Positions 20,434 to 34,465 of a stretch of DNA of 64,000 nt are shown one piece after another. The notes beneath the pieces are model-generated. The model was not told where the DNA came from and did not search any database. It worked only from the letters and a program-made list of their open reading frames with translations. Positions within the stretch are counted from its first letter, which is position 1; each line of letters begins with the position of its first letter. This DNA is from Euryodendron excelsum (taxonomy: Eukaryota > Streptophyta > Magnoliopsida > Ericales > Pentaphylacaceae): NCBI GenBank assembly GCA_033060915.1, contig CM065394.1, forward strand, positions 23,706,001 to 23,770,000, written 5' to 3'. The position numbers and the translations under genes are program-made.

Positions 20434-22853
20434 ATGGCATCGTCGGAGAAACGATGCCTCTACGAGGTTCTCGGCCTCCGCCTTGACTGTACAGCCGACG
20501 AGATCCGCTCGGCCTACAAAAGGCTCGCTCTCCAGCGCCACCCTGACAAGCTCGTCCAGTCCGGCGTCTCCGAGGCCGAAGCCACCGCCTCCTTCCAGGA
20601 GCTCGTCAACGCCTACGAGGTCCTCTCCGACTCTCGCGAACGCGCTTGGTACGACTCTCACCGCTCCCAAATCCTCTTCTCCGGTTCCGATCACTCTTCC
20701 AATTCCTCAAATTCGATCCCCAATCTCTTCTCCTTCTTCTCCAAGTCCGTCTTCTCCGGCTACTCTGACACAAGAAAAGGCTTCTACAAGGTCTACCGCG
20801 ACGTTTTCGACAAAATCTATTCAAACGAATTGAATTTCGCTAGGAAGTTAGGGTTGGGATTCGCCCGATTGGGGGCAGTGAAGGAGGCCCCAGTGATGGG
20901 AAATTTGGAGAGTCCATACGCACAGGTAACGGCGTTTTACAGTTATTGGTTGAGGTTTGTGACGGTGATGGACTTCTGTTGGGCGGACCAGTACGACGCG
21001 ATGGCGGGGCTGAACCGGAAGTCGAGGAGGGTAATGGAGGAGGAGAACAAGAAGCTGAGGAAGAAGGCGAGGAGGGAGTACAACGAGACGGTGAGGGGTC
21101 TGGCGGAGTTTGTGAAGAAAAGGGACAAGAGGGTGATTGATATGCAGGTGAAGAGGAATGAGGAGATGGAGAAGAAGAGGGAGGAAAGAGAGAGAGAGGA
21201 GGAGGGTGCTGGAGAGGCAGACAATGGATAGGGCGAGGGCATATGAGGAGGCCCAGGAGGATGCAGAAATTGAGGAGGATAATGAGGTTGAGGATGAGAA
21301 GAAGAGTGATGGGAAGGAGTTGTATTGCGTGGTTTGTGGGAAGAAGTTTAAGAGTGAGAAGCAATGGAAGAATCACGAGCAGTCAAAGAAGCATAAGGAG
21401 AGGGCGGCTGTATTGAGGGAGGCCTTTGCTGATGAAGAAGTTGATAATGAGGAGAGGGAAGAAGCAGAGGAGAAAGAAGAGGAATTGGGTGATAATGAGC
21501 TAAGTGAGCGATTTGGAGGCCATTCTGGATATCAAGAAGAACGAAACAGTAATGATGATGAAGCTCAATCTACTGATGAAGAAGGGTTTGTTGAAATTGA
21601 TAATGGTGGTGGTTCAGAATGCACGGTTGACTTGTTTGGATTGGATGATGAAACAAATAATCTTGAAGCAATGCCATCAGGGCACAAAAGTAGGAAAACT
21701 GTGAATTCTGTGCATCATCGTATGTCCCCGGCTGCTTCTTCAAAGGTTCATGGTGGAAATGATAGTGGTGAAATGGACTTTATGGCATATAATAACCTGA
21801 AGAGTACTAGAAGGAATAGGGGAGCAAGGAGAGAGAGTGGTCAAAGATATGATCATGGAGCTGAAATCAATACTCAGGTTGAGGACAAGAATGGATGTGC
21901 TGATGGTTCACATGTGGAGGAGACTTCGTCCAAAACATTTGTGGAAAATGAGAGTAAGGGTAAAGGAGATGATCAATTGGAAAAAGGCCATAAGATTCCA
22001 AAACAACCTGTTGATAGAAAGGGAACCACCAAGAAAGACACAAATGCCAAATCAAAGAACTCATCCAAAGGAAGGAAACAGAAGGTACAGGGACTCCTCC
22101 AGTTAGCTTCTGTGAATCTTATCTACCACATGTTTCACACCCATGTTACACATAGTGTACTGTCATTTGTATATCAACAGTGATGATCAAATTGTCAGCT
22201 TGCTAAACACCTTAAATCATTTTAGCTCATCTGCCCTGCTGGATTTCTCATTTGACTGGTTATATATGAAGTTTCAATTTCTATGAACTTAGTGAGGGAC
22301 TGGGTTATGTATTTCCAAATCCAATTAGTTCTGAATTCTGATTTGACATTGTGAAAAATTTTACAACAGTATTCTACCACTATCATTCACTTCTTAGTCT
22401 TACCGCATTCTGTTGAGCCTTGTATTTTGCTGAGTCTTACCTTTTCCGATTAAAGATTATAGCAGTTTTTCAAAGTACTTCAGTGGTTAATTTTCTGTTG
22501 AATGTTATGCTGTAGATTTTTAATGTAGTCAAAATTAGTTCGCTTCAGGAGTTAACATTTTTCAGAACAAAATGAATTCTCACAGCTTGGTCACTTATGC
22601 TCGATTGTGTCTAATTATGAATAATGTTTTCCTTAGGTAACATCAAAAGCTTCTGGCAATGTATGTGAGACGTGGAGAGGACTTTGAATCAAGGTAATTC
22701 ACGGGTGTTATTTATTAGCTATCTATACTGTTTGTTTTCTCTTATTTCCTTCTTTAACTTTTGATCCTTTGAATTTGTATCTTTCCTCTTGACAGGAATA
22801 GACTACATAAGCACTTGGGTGACACAGGCCATGCTGCATTGAAATATCGATGA
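20434..22853 (+). CDS. JJJ1: DNAJ protein JJJ1 homolog (J domain plus two C2H2 fingers), with frame breaks
   Basis: Exons: about 20434-22084, 22637-22693 and 22796-22853; the GT/AG junctions give the family's usual end ([16 protein letters not shown], then stop). The N-terminal J domain spans about residues 8-75 with HPD at 36-38 (RHPDK), needed to stimulate Hsp70 ATPase. A charged middle follows, then a C2H2 finger of the U1/JAZ type ([19 protein letters not shown]) at about residue 297 and a C-terminal C2H2 finger. Known for the family: yeast Jjj1 acts with Hsp70 in late 60S ribosome maturation; plant homologs are little studied. Two defects are visible. The frame shifts by one base in the GA-rich stretch 21177-21215, and two bases are missing in exon 2 (22669-22674), destroying the first cysteines of the last finger. 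The copy at 34.9 kb keeps those two bases. About 588 residues if read through; otherwise truncated near residue 265. It could be a sequencing error, a polymorphic allele or a young pseudogene. Confidence 0.82.
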
Positions 22854-23326
22854 CAAATTAATTGCTTCAAATGTGCAAAAAGTAAGAAAATTCCCAGCCA
22901 ATGAATTGCCTTTTTAACTGTTTTCTTTTATTTTTTTATTAATTTTCTTTTTTGTTTGATCAATTTTAACAATTTTTTTTTTTTTTATTTCACAAAGCCA
23001 ATCTGTAAGTCAAAAGTGTTAGCAGAGATAGCAGCTTCTGTTTTGGCAACAAAGATGCATTATATAAGTTACAAGGATTCTTGTAGAGAAAGCAGGTTTC
23101 TGCTTTGACAGAGTTTTGTATGTGAATTATAGAAAAGGAGAGGAGATTATGCAATTCCTGTTATAAATTTCCATATGTTGTAAGCTGAGAAAAATTTGGG
23201 CAATAAATGTGTGATTTCCAATCGTCATATCAATTTTTGTCTTCTTTTCTTGCCTTCTTCTAAATCTATCCGTTTGCTTTCTTTTTTCTATTTATCCAAT
23301 GATTGTGAGGTTTGAAATTGCCATTT
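22854..23326 (+). other. DnaJ 3' UTR and downstream spacer
   Basis: It is shared with 35091-35540 of copy B (for example 'attgcttcaaatgtgcaaaaagtaa' and 'aattcccagccaatgaattgcc'). No further gene is seen. Confidence 0.6.
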
Positions 23327-23375
23327 CCGAACCAGTTTTTTGTATGTAGAAAACAATTTAAAATTATTTTCTACA

Positions 23376-24360
<985 letters not shown>

Positions 24361-24827
24361 AAAATTATTTTCTACAGAGTGTTATTCTATAAAAGTTTCC
24401 AATTTTTTTTTTTATTTTTTTTAGAAATAGTATGCCAAACTAGTTTTTTGTATCAGTTTTTTTTTTTTTTTTTAGTACAAAAAACACGTTTTGAAAATGA
24501 AACTGAATGCGAAAAAGAAAACATACTTGTGTCTTTGGTTACTCATACCTGCAAATACAAAGAAAGAGCATGTTTGATGTGAGATGTTGAAAATTATGTA
24601 ATATGTGAACTTGGGGTCTCGGTTGGCTCGCTTTCCAGAAACAAAAATAATGAAAACTTACAGATAGACTATCGCTTTTTTTTTTTTTTTTTTTGTATGA
24701 AAACAGTTTTTAAAAATTTAGAAAACAAAATTTTTACATTTCTTAAAAGTGGGAAGTTTTTAGAAAAAATTTTGAAAACAGTTTACGAAACACAATCTTG
24801 ATGATTGCCAAAACCAAAAAAGAAGAT

Positions 24828-24832
24828 TTCTT

Positions 24833-24868
<36 letters not shown>

Positions 24869-25099
24869 TCACACAGACTGCACGCATGCACAAACATGTT
24901 CCCGTGCGCAAGCTCGCATCTGTGGCTAGAAATGTAACAATTTGAATCACTCGTCTTGATATGCTGTGTCCATGAAATGCATGCCTACTGACATTTTCAT
25001 GGGCTGGTACCAGATTTCAAGACCCCGATTATGAAGAGGTGGGTGATTGAATTCTTCGCATTAGCATAATGAGCTTACATAATACTCTCGAACATGGAC

Positions 25100-25141
<42 letters not shown>
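24828..25141 (+). repeat. Microsatellites (CT)n(CA)n and (GA)n
   Basis: (CT)n then (CA)n at about 24832-24870, and (GA)n at about 25104-25141. The first has its partner in copy B at about 35750-35797. A short (AT)n follows at about 25341-25360. Confidence 0.9.
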
Positions 25142-25149
<8 letters not shown>

Positions 25150-25447
25150 GCAATTAAGCAAAACTCGGAACGGATGTTAAGTTGAAAGCCACTAAAAGCC
25201 CTTTGATATTTGCTAATGCATTAGTTGCTGCAGTCAAAAATAATCTGTTGAAGACTGGAAATCACATCAGGCCTGAGTTGCTGGAAAATAGAAGATAGGG
25301 GCCTGAAATGCTACACACTGCCTATAATTTAGTTTATCTGATATATATATATATATATATCAATATGTCCAGGAAGGGTAAACTTAAGAGACAATAACTC
25401 GAGAAATTTATTTTATGATCATAATAAGGACAGATAGGAAGCAATAA

Positions 25448-28400
25448 TCAAAACGGTTTAGAAGCTTTGTTTATGTAAGCCCTGGCTTTCGTTTCTGAGA
25501 GCTGTTTTCCTTCTACTAGGGCTTCAACCAAGGTGTTGACATACTTCTTGCCCAGTGGAAGAGCGGGAAGCACCTTGGCTCTGTATTTCTTGATATCAGA
25601 AAGAGTGCCCCTGAATAAGGCAATTGAAAGTTAAAATTTACAGATCATAACAACCAAAATTAGGAATTCGTTCAGTCTGAAAACCAAAATTATGAAACAG
25701 AGAAAATAGATAAATTATGCAGCAAAACTTACGTTATCGTCAGGACTGGAAAACCTTGTTTTTCCAGCAAGTACGCAATGTTATGGTACCTTCCATGCTG
25801 CACAAAAGTAGCAGTCATTTGATCAGAGAAAACAAATTAAAGATGCAACTCAAAACAGACTAATGGAATTCACAAATGGAAGTCTAACATATAGGAGATA
25901 CTCTTAATACCACTATGCTAAGCAAGTCTTATAAGAAACCATGTGTCATGGATATTATGCACACGAGACTACACGACATACCTCGAGGTCTAAGATTAGG
26001 GACTTCTTTTTTGCAATGTATTTTCGATCAGTCAAATCCAAAACAGTTTTCAGGGACCTATAACCATTCACCTGAAGCAGAACATCATTGAACTGTTCAA
26101 ACCTGTAATTAGAATCAGAAAATTACAATCTCACTTTTAGTGGTTGTTGATGCAACCACAGGATTCCATTTTAACAATTTGATATTTCATAAAGAAGATC
26201 TTTCATGCAGTTTAAGAAAATCCAAGTGAAAATACTTTATGATGAACGAGTATTAGAAATGCTACAACTCACAACACAAGTTATAAATGAGGCAAGTTAA
26301 GATAAAACGGGAGCAGAGCCACAAGAAGCACGTACGTAATCTTGTACAGGCAAATGTGCGCGTCAAAACAAGTGTTCTGTTTAGGATGAAGAAAAGCAAC
26401 CCCTCCATGACCCCATGTCTCCGTATAATCACTGGCAAAAAACAAACGATGCTGGAGAGTCATCCATGAAATCTCTCGTGGTGGGCTTTTGTCCCTTGAA
26501 CCAATGCAGGGCCGTAGCATGCCAGGAACCTAAAAGAAAAAAGTCATTGAGAAGAGTGATAAAAAAACATAAAAAGGAACAGAAAAATACTTGATAATAC
26601 TTCCAAAATCATGCAAGGTGGACTATGCAAGGCTACAAAAATGAAAACAGATAAAAAGCCAGGCAGCACCTCTGTTAACCCAACACTTAATACACTACAG
26701 ATTAGCAAACTCTTTCAATTTACGGTATGGGTATGACGATTTTACATAATTCAGATTAACATTTAAGGGAAAAAAAAATTTTAATTTTAGATGCAGACGT
26801 ATAGCACCCATCTTAAACATAATCATTTCAGGTTTCTAGTATTATCGAGGCAATGATTTAGGAAAACTTAGGCCACAGATACAAGTGAAACCAAATCAGG
26901 GAAAAAAAAGTGTCAAGGAGAGTGCTGCCTTTATATGAAGATGGAAAATGAACATTTCTACTTCAGTATTAAGGACTTTCTGACATGGAGGCCAAGGGAG
27001 TTTTACCATTCCACCTTCAATATAGCAGTTGAATCTTCGTTTACTCATATTTGATCCATAAGCAGCATACCAAACATAGGTCTTTGGGAGCTCTGATCTC
27101 GAAGAGAAAGAACTATATATCCCTTGATCTGCAGTCAAATTCAGGCTCATTATAAGGGAAAATCCATAGAGGAAAACATACGTACGTATATATATATGTA
27201 CATGTATTTATGTGGAAAGACAATGATTTCAAGTTAGCTTCTACCATAGAAAAATAGGGGCTGTATGACATGCTGAACAGCCTCCCCAATATCTTCTGAT
27301 GTAATGTGTGGTTCACTATCATCCTCAACATCAAAATCAGCCACCTCAAGATCTTCTGGTACCATATGTGGATCATCTTCATCCTCAGCATCAGAATCAG
27401 AGTTTGAGATCTGTAATAAAAGGTTAACATTGTTAGGGAGCCAATGTTGGATAAAATTTGAGCACCTTTGCATAGAAAAAATAACTGAAAAATAAAAGAC
27501 CTACCAACAGTGAAGGATGCAAAAAGAAAGGAACTTCAAAACTTCAATTTCTTTTGATGACAGATTTAGAAATTCATCAATCCCATCGTATTATTTATTA
27601 GTTGATTGACCAGAAAAGGAAGAAATAAACTAATGCAACATCAAACACAATGCTTTTAGTACATATGTTTGGGAAAACTTAGGAACCATATTAATAAGTA
27701 TCAACACCTATCGCAATTTTTAGTTTAATTATCCATCCTTGGCAGCGATTTCAAACCTGAATTGGAGGCGATTTCCTACTGGTTAACTTCTTTGGTAATT
27801 TCTCAGCAAGTGTCGGCCAAAATGTACTAAGTGCTTCACGGACTTGCACACATTATTTAGTTATGATACCAGATACCTGTCTCGGATTATCTTCTTTGCT
27901 ATGTAAACATAGATGTCTAATACATGTTAGTTTGCTTAGGCCGAAAATCTACTATTGATGTTGTTTCTATAAAAGGATTCTTCAGCAATTTCATCACATA
28001 TAATCAAATGGATTAGAAATAATTAAGATGCAACTGATTGCAATACGGCCATTGTAAGGCAAGTCATATATGATGCACTTCAGGTTGAACTCCTGCGCAT
28101 TGGACTAGAACCTAGGCAAGTGGTAGGACATTGACATAGTATTTTTGCTAGTGTCGTCAATAAAATTTTAACTCGAGTGAACTGCTATCAATCTTGGGTT
28201 CTGTGGAAAACGAAGAAATAAGAATAATAAAAATGACTATGAAATCTCAAATAAATTAGTTTGCAATTACTAGACCTAACCTGCATCAAAGCCAGCAGAG
28301 ATAATAATCATGTCTGGACTAAATTCCTTAGCAACTGGAATCAATACATAGTCCCAGGCTGCAAGGTAGTCTGCATCCCCACACTGACCATTCTTCCACG

Positions 28401-30523
28401 GGACATTTATATTATATCCTGCACCTGGTCCTTCTCCAACCATAATATGAGAACAATCAGCATTATTTGGAGAAAAACTCCCAAAACCATACCTGTGTAA
28501 GGAGACTAATCCATTAATAACCATGGGAATAGACCTGATTTTGTAAATTAATATAGTCGAAATGGCTCAACCAGTCAGCTGTAATCTAAATTCGATTATA
28601 GTATCAAATCACCAATTGAGTCCTTTTAAGCACAAGAAAGATATGGTAAGTCATAAATGGGTGAAGAAAACAGTGAGATAAATACCATAAAAATTTGGCC
28701 AGATTTTTCCTGGGAAAATCTAATTTATCTTCTGTTAGTAAAGCTGACAATAAGTTGAACGAGGAAACAAGGACAAAGATTTAGGTGAGTTTAGCTTTAT
28801 ATACCTATGTACTGAGAAGACCAGTACTCGAGGATCCTTCCAGAACATTTTCTGAGTTCCATTTCCATGATGAACATCCCAATCAACTACCAAGATTTTA
28901 TTAATACCCAGATGCAACTACAACACGAAAAGAAAAATAATGTTACAATGTGATTCAAGCTTCACAATGAATAACCCAACTAAGTGAGTAATTAAACAAA
29001 CTTTCACTCAAAATAGCTCTTACTCTTTTATCCAAGAGGAAACATGCTGCAACAGCAACGTTGTTGTATAGACAAAATCTCTTTGGTTCATCTTCTTCTG
29101 CATGATGTCCCGGAGGCCTGATAATTGCAAAAGCTGAATCCAATTCCCCTTTAGCAACTTTCTCAGCAACCTTCTTGAGAAGACATCTTCAATTAGGTTC
29201 TTTAAGTTTAAAAACAAAAACTCATTGAAATAAAACTAGGCTCTAAAATATAAAGCAATACAGACATCGCAACAATTACTACCAATTTGTCCTAGTACAC
29301 GGTTTTGAGCCCTAATTGACGTGGAAATACTTAGCTGAATAGTACTAAAAAGATTTATGTAGCTGAAACCAATTAAGTACTTGGAGAATAAGGCTTTGCA
29401 TACTTGGTTGAGGATTTGAGACAAAGATCATTACCTGTATCACAGAGCCAACAGCAAGAGAAGCAGCCTCTGATGAGCCTTCATTGAAATATATAGCACT
29501 GAATTTTGCAGCAATCTCATCTCTTTGTGAATCAGAACCATTGGAGCTTATGTTATTAATCAAATCAATGTGATCTTTGGTGTGCACTGAAGCTATATAT
29601 TTTTCTTCTGCTTCTTTGGCACTTAGAACTACACATCTGAAAAGGAACAAAACATCCCCACCACTCAGAATAGCATTCAAATCAAGTTAAAATACAGTTC
29701 TTTAAGGGGAATATAATGGATTTTTAACCACATGAAACGTGAGGTAATTTTAATCAAAGCTTTACAGATTTGACATGAAACATGAACGATTTTCATTTGG
29801 GGGAAAAAAAACCCATTTTGGCAAAATGACTATCAAGTAATTTTACCGTAAAAAACAAGAAAAATTAGTGAGTGAAAGATAGACCACTTACACCCAGACC
29901 TCTGTTTAGTTGAGGTGAGTGTAACCTGGCCAGACACTCGTAGCCTCCTAACCGCATAATAAAAAAATAGAAAGAACCACTGACATTAATACAATGTAAT
30001 TCCAATAAAACTTAAAACAATCAAATGATCTTAACAATAATCAAAGGGAAATTGACTTAACAAGGCATTTATTGAAATATTGACCATCTGCAGTTCAACA
30101 CTATCATGCTCAAAAGTTTATAGAAATGCATTTAGAGTATACGTAATTTGTATATACTCATTCACAATCTAAAGCCACAAAAAACAGTCCAGCACGAAAG
30201 ACAAACACTATCATACAACACATATACATATGTATATAGATAGATATATGTAGGAATATGTGTGGTGGGATAGAAGAACAGAACCTCTGGGTAATTCCGG
30301 CGGAGTGCAGCTTGTTCCAAATGGCGCGAATGCGACTCGGGTTCTCGGGACGGTAAATGCCGTCGGGAGCGAAATGCTTACACATCCTCTCATCGTATAT
30401 CAGCCCAACGCGGCGTCGTTGATGTTGCCTTCCATCGCCGGTACCTTCACCACCATCAACAGTAGTTCTATTTTTGCTCGCAGAGTCCAATTCCACTGAT
30501 GCCATGACAGAGACTTCGAACAA
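25448..30523 (-). pseudogene. HDA5-type histone deacetylase, copy A, lacking two catalytic exons
   Basis: Recognised exons (minus strand, 5' to 3'): 30523-30285, 29636-29435, 29170-29024, 28917-28805, 28492-28281, then 27842-27757, 27410-27245, 27128-27007, 26529-26336, 26102-25982, 25797-25733, 25610-25448. They encode the N-terminal class II HDAC domain ([26 protein letters not shown]) and a C-terminal GGCT/AIG2-like domain ([14 protein letters not shown]). Compared with copy B, the exons carrying the active-site tyrosine ([10 protein letters not shown]) and the ALEGGYDL motif are gone. A deletion of about 1.4 kb falls near 27930, and the 236 missing coding bases also break the frame. The acceptor before 27842 reads AA instead of AG, and the conserved Gly of GFC is Arg (PKRFCLYNN). 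An active deacetylase is not expected; a transcript or truncated protein is possible. Confidence 0.85.
29884..29952 (-). repeat. Possible SINE remnant in HDAC copy A intron 1
   Basis: The minus strand reads gtgtctggccaggttacactcacctcaac, recalling the 3' region of Au-type plant SINEs (ggccagctt.c.cgcacctcgac). The equivalent site in copy B (42060-42125) has a similar remnant, so it predates the duplication. No tail or target duplication is visible. Confidence 0.3.
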
Positions 30524-32870
30524 TAGACACCGGTGAATGAGGATGGCCTACTGTTAAATTCATATACATATACGTATATGTATATATATATGTAGTGGTG
30601 GGAAATTGGAGAATAGGTAAAGGGGAAGTAAATTGTGATGGCGACTCATTGTGCAGAGAAGAAGCTGATTCATGTTCTGGTTTAGAAGTGTTGTTGGCAA
30701 CTTTCACGTTGATTCGTAGTCAAGAGTGGCTAGCCCACCTCTTTTTAAATCAATTCGGCTTGTGTTTGGAACTTTAGAAAGAAAGAGAAAGGAAAGGAAT
30801 TCATTGTTTGATCCTTAGTTTGGGTTGGGAAAAGGAAACCAAAAGAAATCTAAATAGCCTGGTTGGAACTTGAGAAAGGGAAAGGAAAAGGAGGGAAATT
30901 GAAGAAAAAGTGGAGGAAAAATAATTTGGAATTTTTCTTTTAATTTTCTTTCCTTTTCCTGTTAAGCTAGAAACCAAACAAAAGAGTAAAAGAAAATAAT
31001 TATTTTCACTTCCTTATTGTTTCTTTCCTCAAGTTCCAAATAGACAAGAAAAAAGAGGGAATAATTACTTTCTTTCGCATTCCAATTATTTTCCTTATTT
31101 TTTCAAAGTAATAGTTTCCTGTTACTTTTTATCCTAATTTCTTTGAAATTAAAAGTTATTTCCTTTCTCATTTTTCTTTCTTTTCTTCAACAAACCAAAT
31201 AGAGAAAATAACTATTTTTCGTAGAATTTCTTTCTCACTTACTTTTCCTTCCTTTACCTTTTTTTCCCCTTTTGAGTTCCAAACACACGTTTTTGTAAAA
31301 TGTCTAACATTTTTACTACAAAGTAATTAAAAATGTAATGAAATTGTACACCGTCTTGAAAATATATTTTACCCTACAATTTAGTGGTTGTTTGAATTTT
31401 TTAACTATTTTTCTAGACCATAAAAAGGTTTAGAAACATAAGTAGGATTTCAAAAATAAGTAGGATTTCAAAAACTTGTACCTTTCATTTTCATATGTAG
31501 TTAGATATTAGTGATCCTAATCTAAATTAGTTTCGGCTCAAATTCATAGTGGCTTTCGATTGTTTGATGCATTATCTCAATTTGACAAAAATAAATCTTA
31601 AATTGGATGAAGTAATAAACATGACTACTATGGATCCAATAATGTCTATTCAATGACGCGATTTTTAATCAAACTTTGTTTAAGAGCAAACATGTGCTAA
31701 AGCATCATTGAAATTCAAAAAAAAAAAAAAAACAAAAAGCAAAAAGCTAAAAGCAAAAAGCAAGCCAATACTTTATGTATCTTCTTAATTATTCAAATTT
31801 ACTACACTATTCAAGAAACTATACTCATTTGGTACAATGTCATTTGTCCTAGAAATTTAAAGTTTCAATATTTAAACTTTTTTTTAGAAAAGAAAAATTA
31901 GAAACCTAAATATAACAATGTAGAAAATATATATTTTTTATTTTATTATATAAATTATCTATTATTTAAAGAAACTCAACTTGATGTGCGTTCATTCTCC
32001 AATTCAAGATGTTAGATTGCTACCTTATGAAGTTTGTTTATTCGCTTGTGTGAATGTTATCTACAGATTTCTCTAAGATTACAAATCATCATTTCTTTTT
32101 CACCCCAATTGAGGTTGGTACATACATATATACATGTATACACACCCACATTGAGAATTTTGCTTTTGCCTTAGAGCTGCAATTCATATAGAACTTTAAC
32201 TTATGTTGGTTTATATGACATAAAGTAAAACAAAGAGAGAAAATCTGAAGGGACCTTATTACCTTTTGTACAAGAAAATTGACTTTAAAAAAAAAGAAAA
32301 ATACAAAGAAAAAAAAATGAAGGAATACATAGTTGGTACTTATTCATTAAAGAGCAAAAAATGAGTAGGATCTACCTATTCATTTTATAAAGTGGTAGAA
32401 AAATTGTAGAGAAAGAATAAGTACTTTGTGATGAGGATTCATCAGAGAAACATCAATTCATGTTTTGAAATATTGGCAGCTTTGAATTGCTCAATGGCCA
32501 CTTTTTGAAAGGGGATGTGGGTAAGGTAGCACAGTACATGCATGCAATATAATTTTTGCTTAGAAATTCATGTATCAATATTTCTCACCTTTAAGTAATT
32601 TTAATTGGCAATCATATTTTACTGCAATTATTGTCTTAAAATTAAATCAATGAATATTCATCATTTTGAAAATATTGTGCATCTCATAAATTTATGGTTT
32701 GAATTTGCTTGATATGTTTTTAGAACAAAAATTAAAAACATAAGTAGATTTACGAGAACAAAGTATTTAATATTTTTACTTTTCAATATCTCATTTTGAT
32801 ACCATATATCTTGATCCAATTCCTTGGCCCTACCTAAAGTTCAGTACAAGGCTTGTTATCTTAGATTAAA
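30524..32870 (-). other. Upstream region of HDAC copy A
   Basis: It is shared with 42713-44930 of copy B. A TATATA-rich stretch at 30555-30592 lies just upstream of the start codon on the minus strand and could supply a TATA box; its repeat nature makes this uncertain. The rest is AT-rich with 'ttccttttc/ggaaaagg' purine-pyrimidine words. No other gene is seen. Confidence 0.4.
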
Positions 32871-32879
32871 GATGATGAT

Positions 32880-33070
32880 GATTGGGTTTTAGCCTATCCT
32901 CTCGTCTTGTGAAAGATCTTTTCTGAACCTACTCTTAAGGGTTGTGTGAGAATATTTTTTTGGTAGGCTAAGTCTTTGGTGCCCTCCAGACTATTTGGGA
33001 ACATTTTGTTGTGAGCCTAATGTTTAATTTTTTTAAAAATAAAATCAATTTCCAAGAAAAAAAAAATGAT
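32880..33070 (+). mobile_element. Short retro-insert with A tail (copy A only)
   Basis: 'gatgatgatgat' on the left and 'atgatgatga' on the right bracket a ~180-base piece ending in a poly-A run (aagaaaaaaaaaa) after a LINE-tail-like 'aataaaatcaatttccaag'. Copy B lacks it at the matching place. The repeat-like target duplication leaves the borders loose. Confidence 0.4.
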
Positions 33071-33199
33071 GATGAATAAAGAGGTTAGTGCAAATTATGT
33101 ACAAAAGTAAGGAAGAATACTACTTTTGAATTCTACTACGCCATCTAACTTCTAAAAAAAACGTGGATATTGTTTAACATCTTAAAGTAAGTAAGAAAT

Positions 33200-33800
33200 T
33201 TAAGAGTTAATTACACTTTGACCCTGTAAACTATGACCTAATATCACTTTATTTCACTCATCTAAAAGGCATTACATTTTCATCTTTTATTATGATTTGA
33301 AATTTGGGACTAGATTAGCTAGAATTGTATATTAATCTATTAAGCGAAGAGAAAAAATGATTTCATAATATGAAATGTAGTAAACCCTGTCAAAAATGTA
33401 AAACTTGAGGTTTGTTGACTACCAATTATTAACCTTACCAATATCAAATTATTAATGATATTCTTGAAATTATACTTTTGTTAACCAAAGACCAAGAAAT
33501 ATATTTGATTCTATTAGATCCCAAAGGTTAAAAGTGCCAATTTCTTTCTTTTGTTAACAATGAAAAATTCTAATAATTTAGGAGTGAAAATGTAATAGTT
33601 TTTAGTTTCATGGATAAAGTGAAATGAAATTTTAGTTAAGGGGATCAAAGTGACGGTTCTCACCCATTTTAAAATGTTGGACTATATTGACTTATTTTTA
33701 AAAGTTGGATGACTTAAATAGCAGAAATAAAAGTTGAAGGATGACAATAAAATTTAAAATAAAGTTGGAGAGACAAAATAATTATTTACTTTTTCTTAAT
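33200..33800 (+). mobile_element. Possible non-autonomous DNA element (copy A only)
   Basis: The left end reads gttaattacactttgaccctgtaaact; the right end, reversed, is similarly composed (gtaaataattattttgtctctcc). Copy B lacks the ~600 bases. Such end sequences are common in plant MITE-like families. No clean target duplication was found. Confidence 0.3.
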
Positions 33801-34010
33801 CATTCAAAGTTTTAAAGTAAGAGCCTGTGAAACTAAGAACTAGATGAATAGTGAATTGAAAGTTTTGGAAACTTTACAGTTATATTATTTCTTTCATTTT
33901 CTTGTTTCAAAGGTTTTACCAAAAAACTTGCATCAAAGAGAAATTAAAAATTAAAATTTTTATGATTAAGCATATTCGCAAAAGTTTACCATTTCCAACA
34001 ATTCTTGTTT

Positions 34011-34266
34011 GTTTTTCTATACATAAAATGGATATGCGAATAGACTATCTCACACATTAGCTAGGTAATATTATCCCTCAGCACCACAAAACCATCTGCA
34101 GGAGACCCCGTCACACCTAACCTATGTAGGGCCGAAGCTTAGATCCCATTGCGTGCTTTGAGCGTTGAAAAATATATTTGACCCCACCAAGCGGTTATGG
34201 AAACTTGAACCTAAGCATTAAGCGAGAAAATCTCAATTCTAAGCCATTGAACCAACCAATAGGTGG
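34011..34266 (-). mobile_element. tRNA-derived SINE, 256 bp, with a 15-bp target duplication
   Basis: Perfect direct repeats CAACAATTCTTGTTT flank it at 33996-34010 and 34267-34281. On the minus strand its 5' end reads gttggttcaatggcttagaa, like an A box, and about 35 bases later aggttcaagtttcc, like a B box (GGTTCRANNCC). Copy B of the duplication has a single, empty caacaattttt site near 45437. The SINE therefore inserted after the duplication. Confidence 0.85.
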
Positions 34267-34465
34267 CAACAATTCTTGTTTATATCTTCATGTTTTGTGA
34301 TTTTACTATTTGCTTTCACATATATGGTAAGTATTGCTTGCATTTAAAAAAAAAATTAATGGGGTCTTGCTAAGATGTGTTCTAAGAACAAATGTCATGT
34401 ATTGTCTTTGTTGTACAAAGCATAGGCCAACACTTATTTTTTTTGACAATTTCTAGCACTATACA

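Noticed and set aside
20840..21376. 178-codon minus-strand Ser/Pro/Leu-rich frame
   Set aside because: Antisense shadow of the GA-rich DnaJ coding exon.
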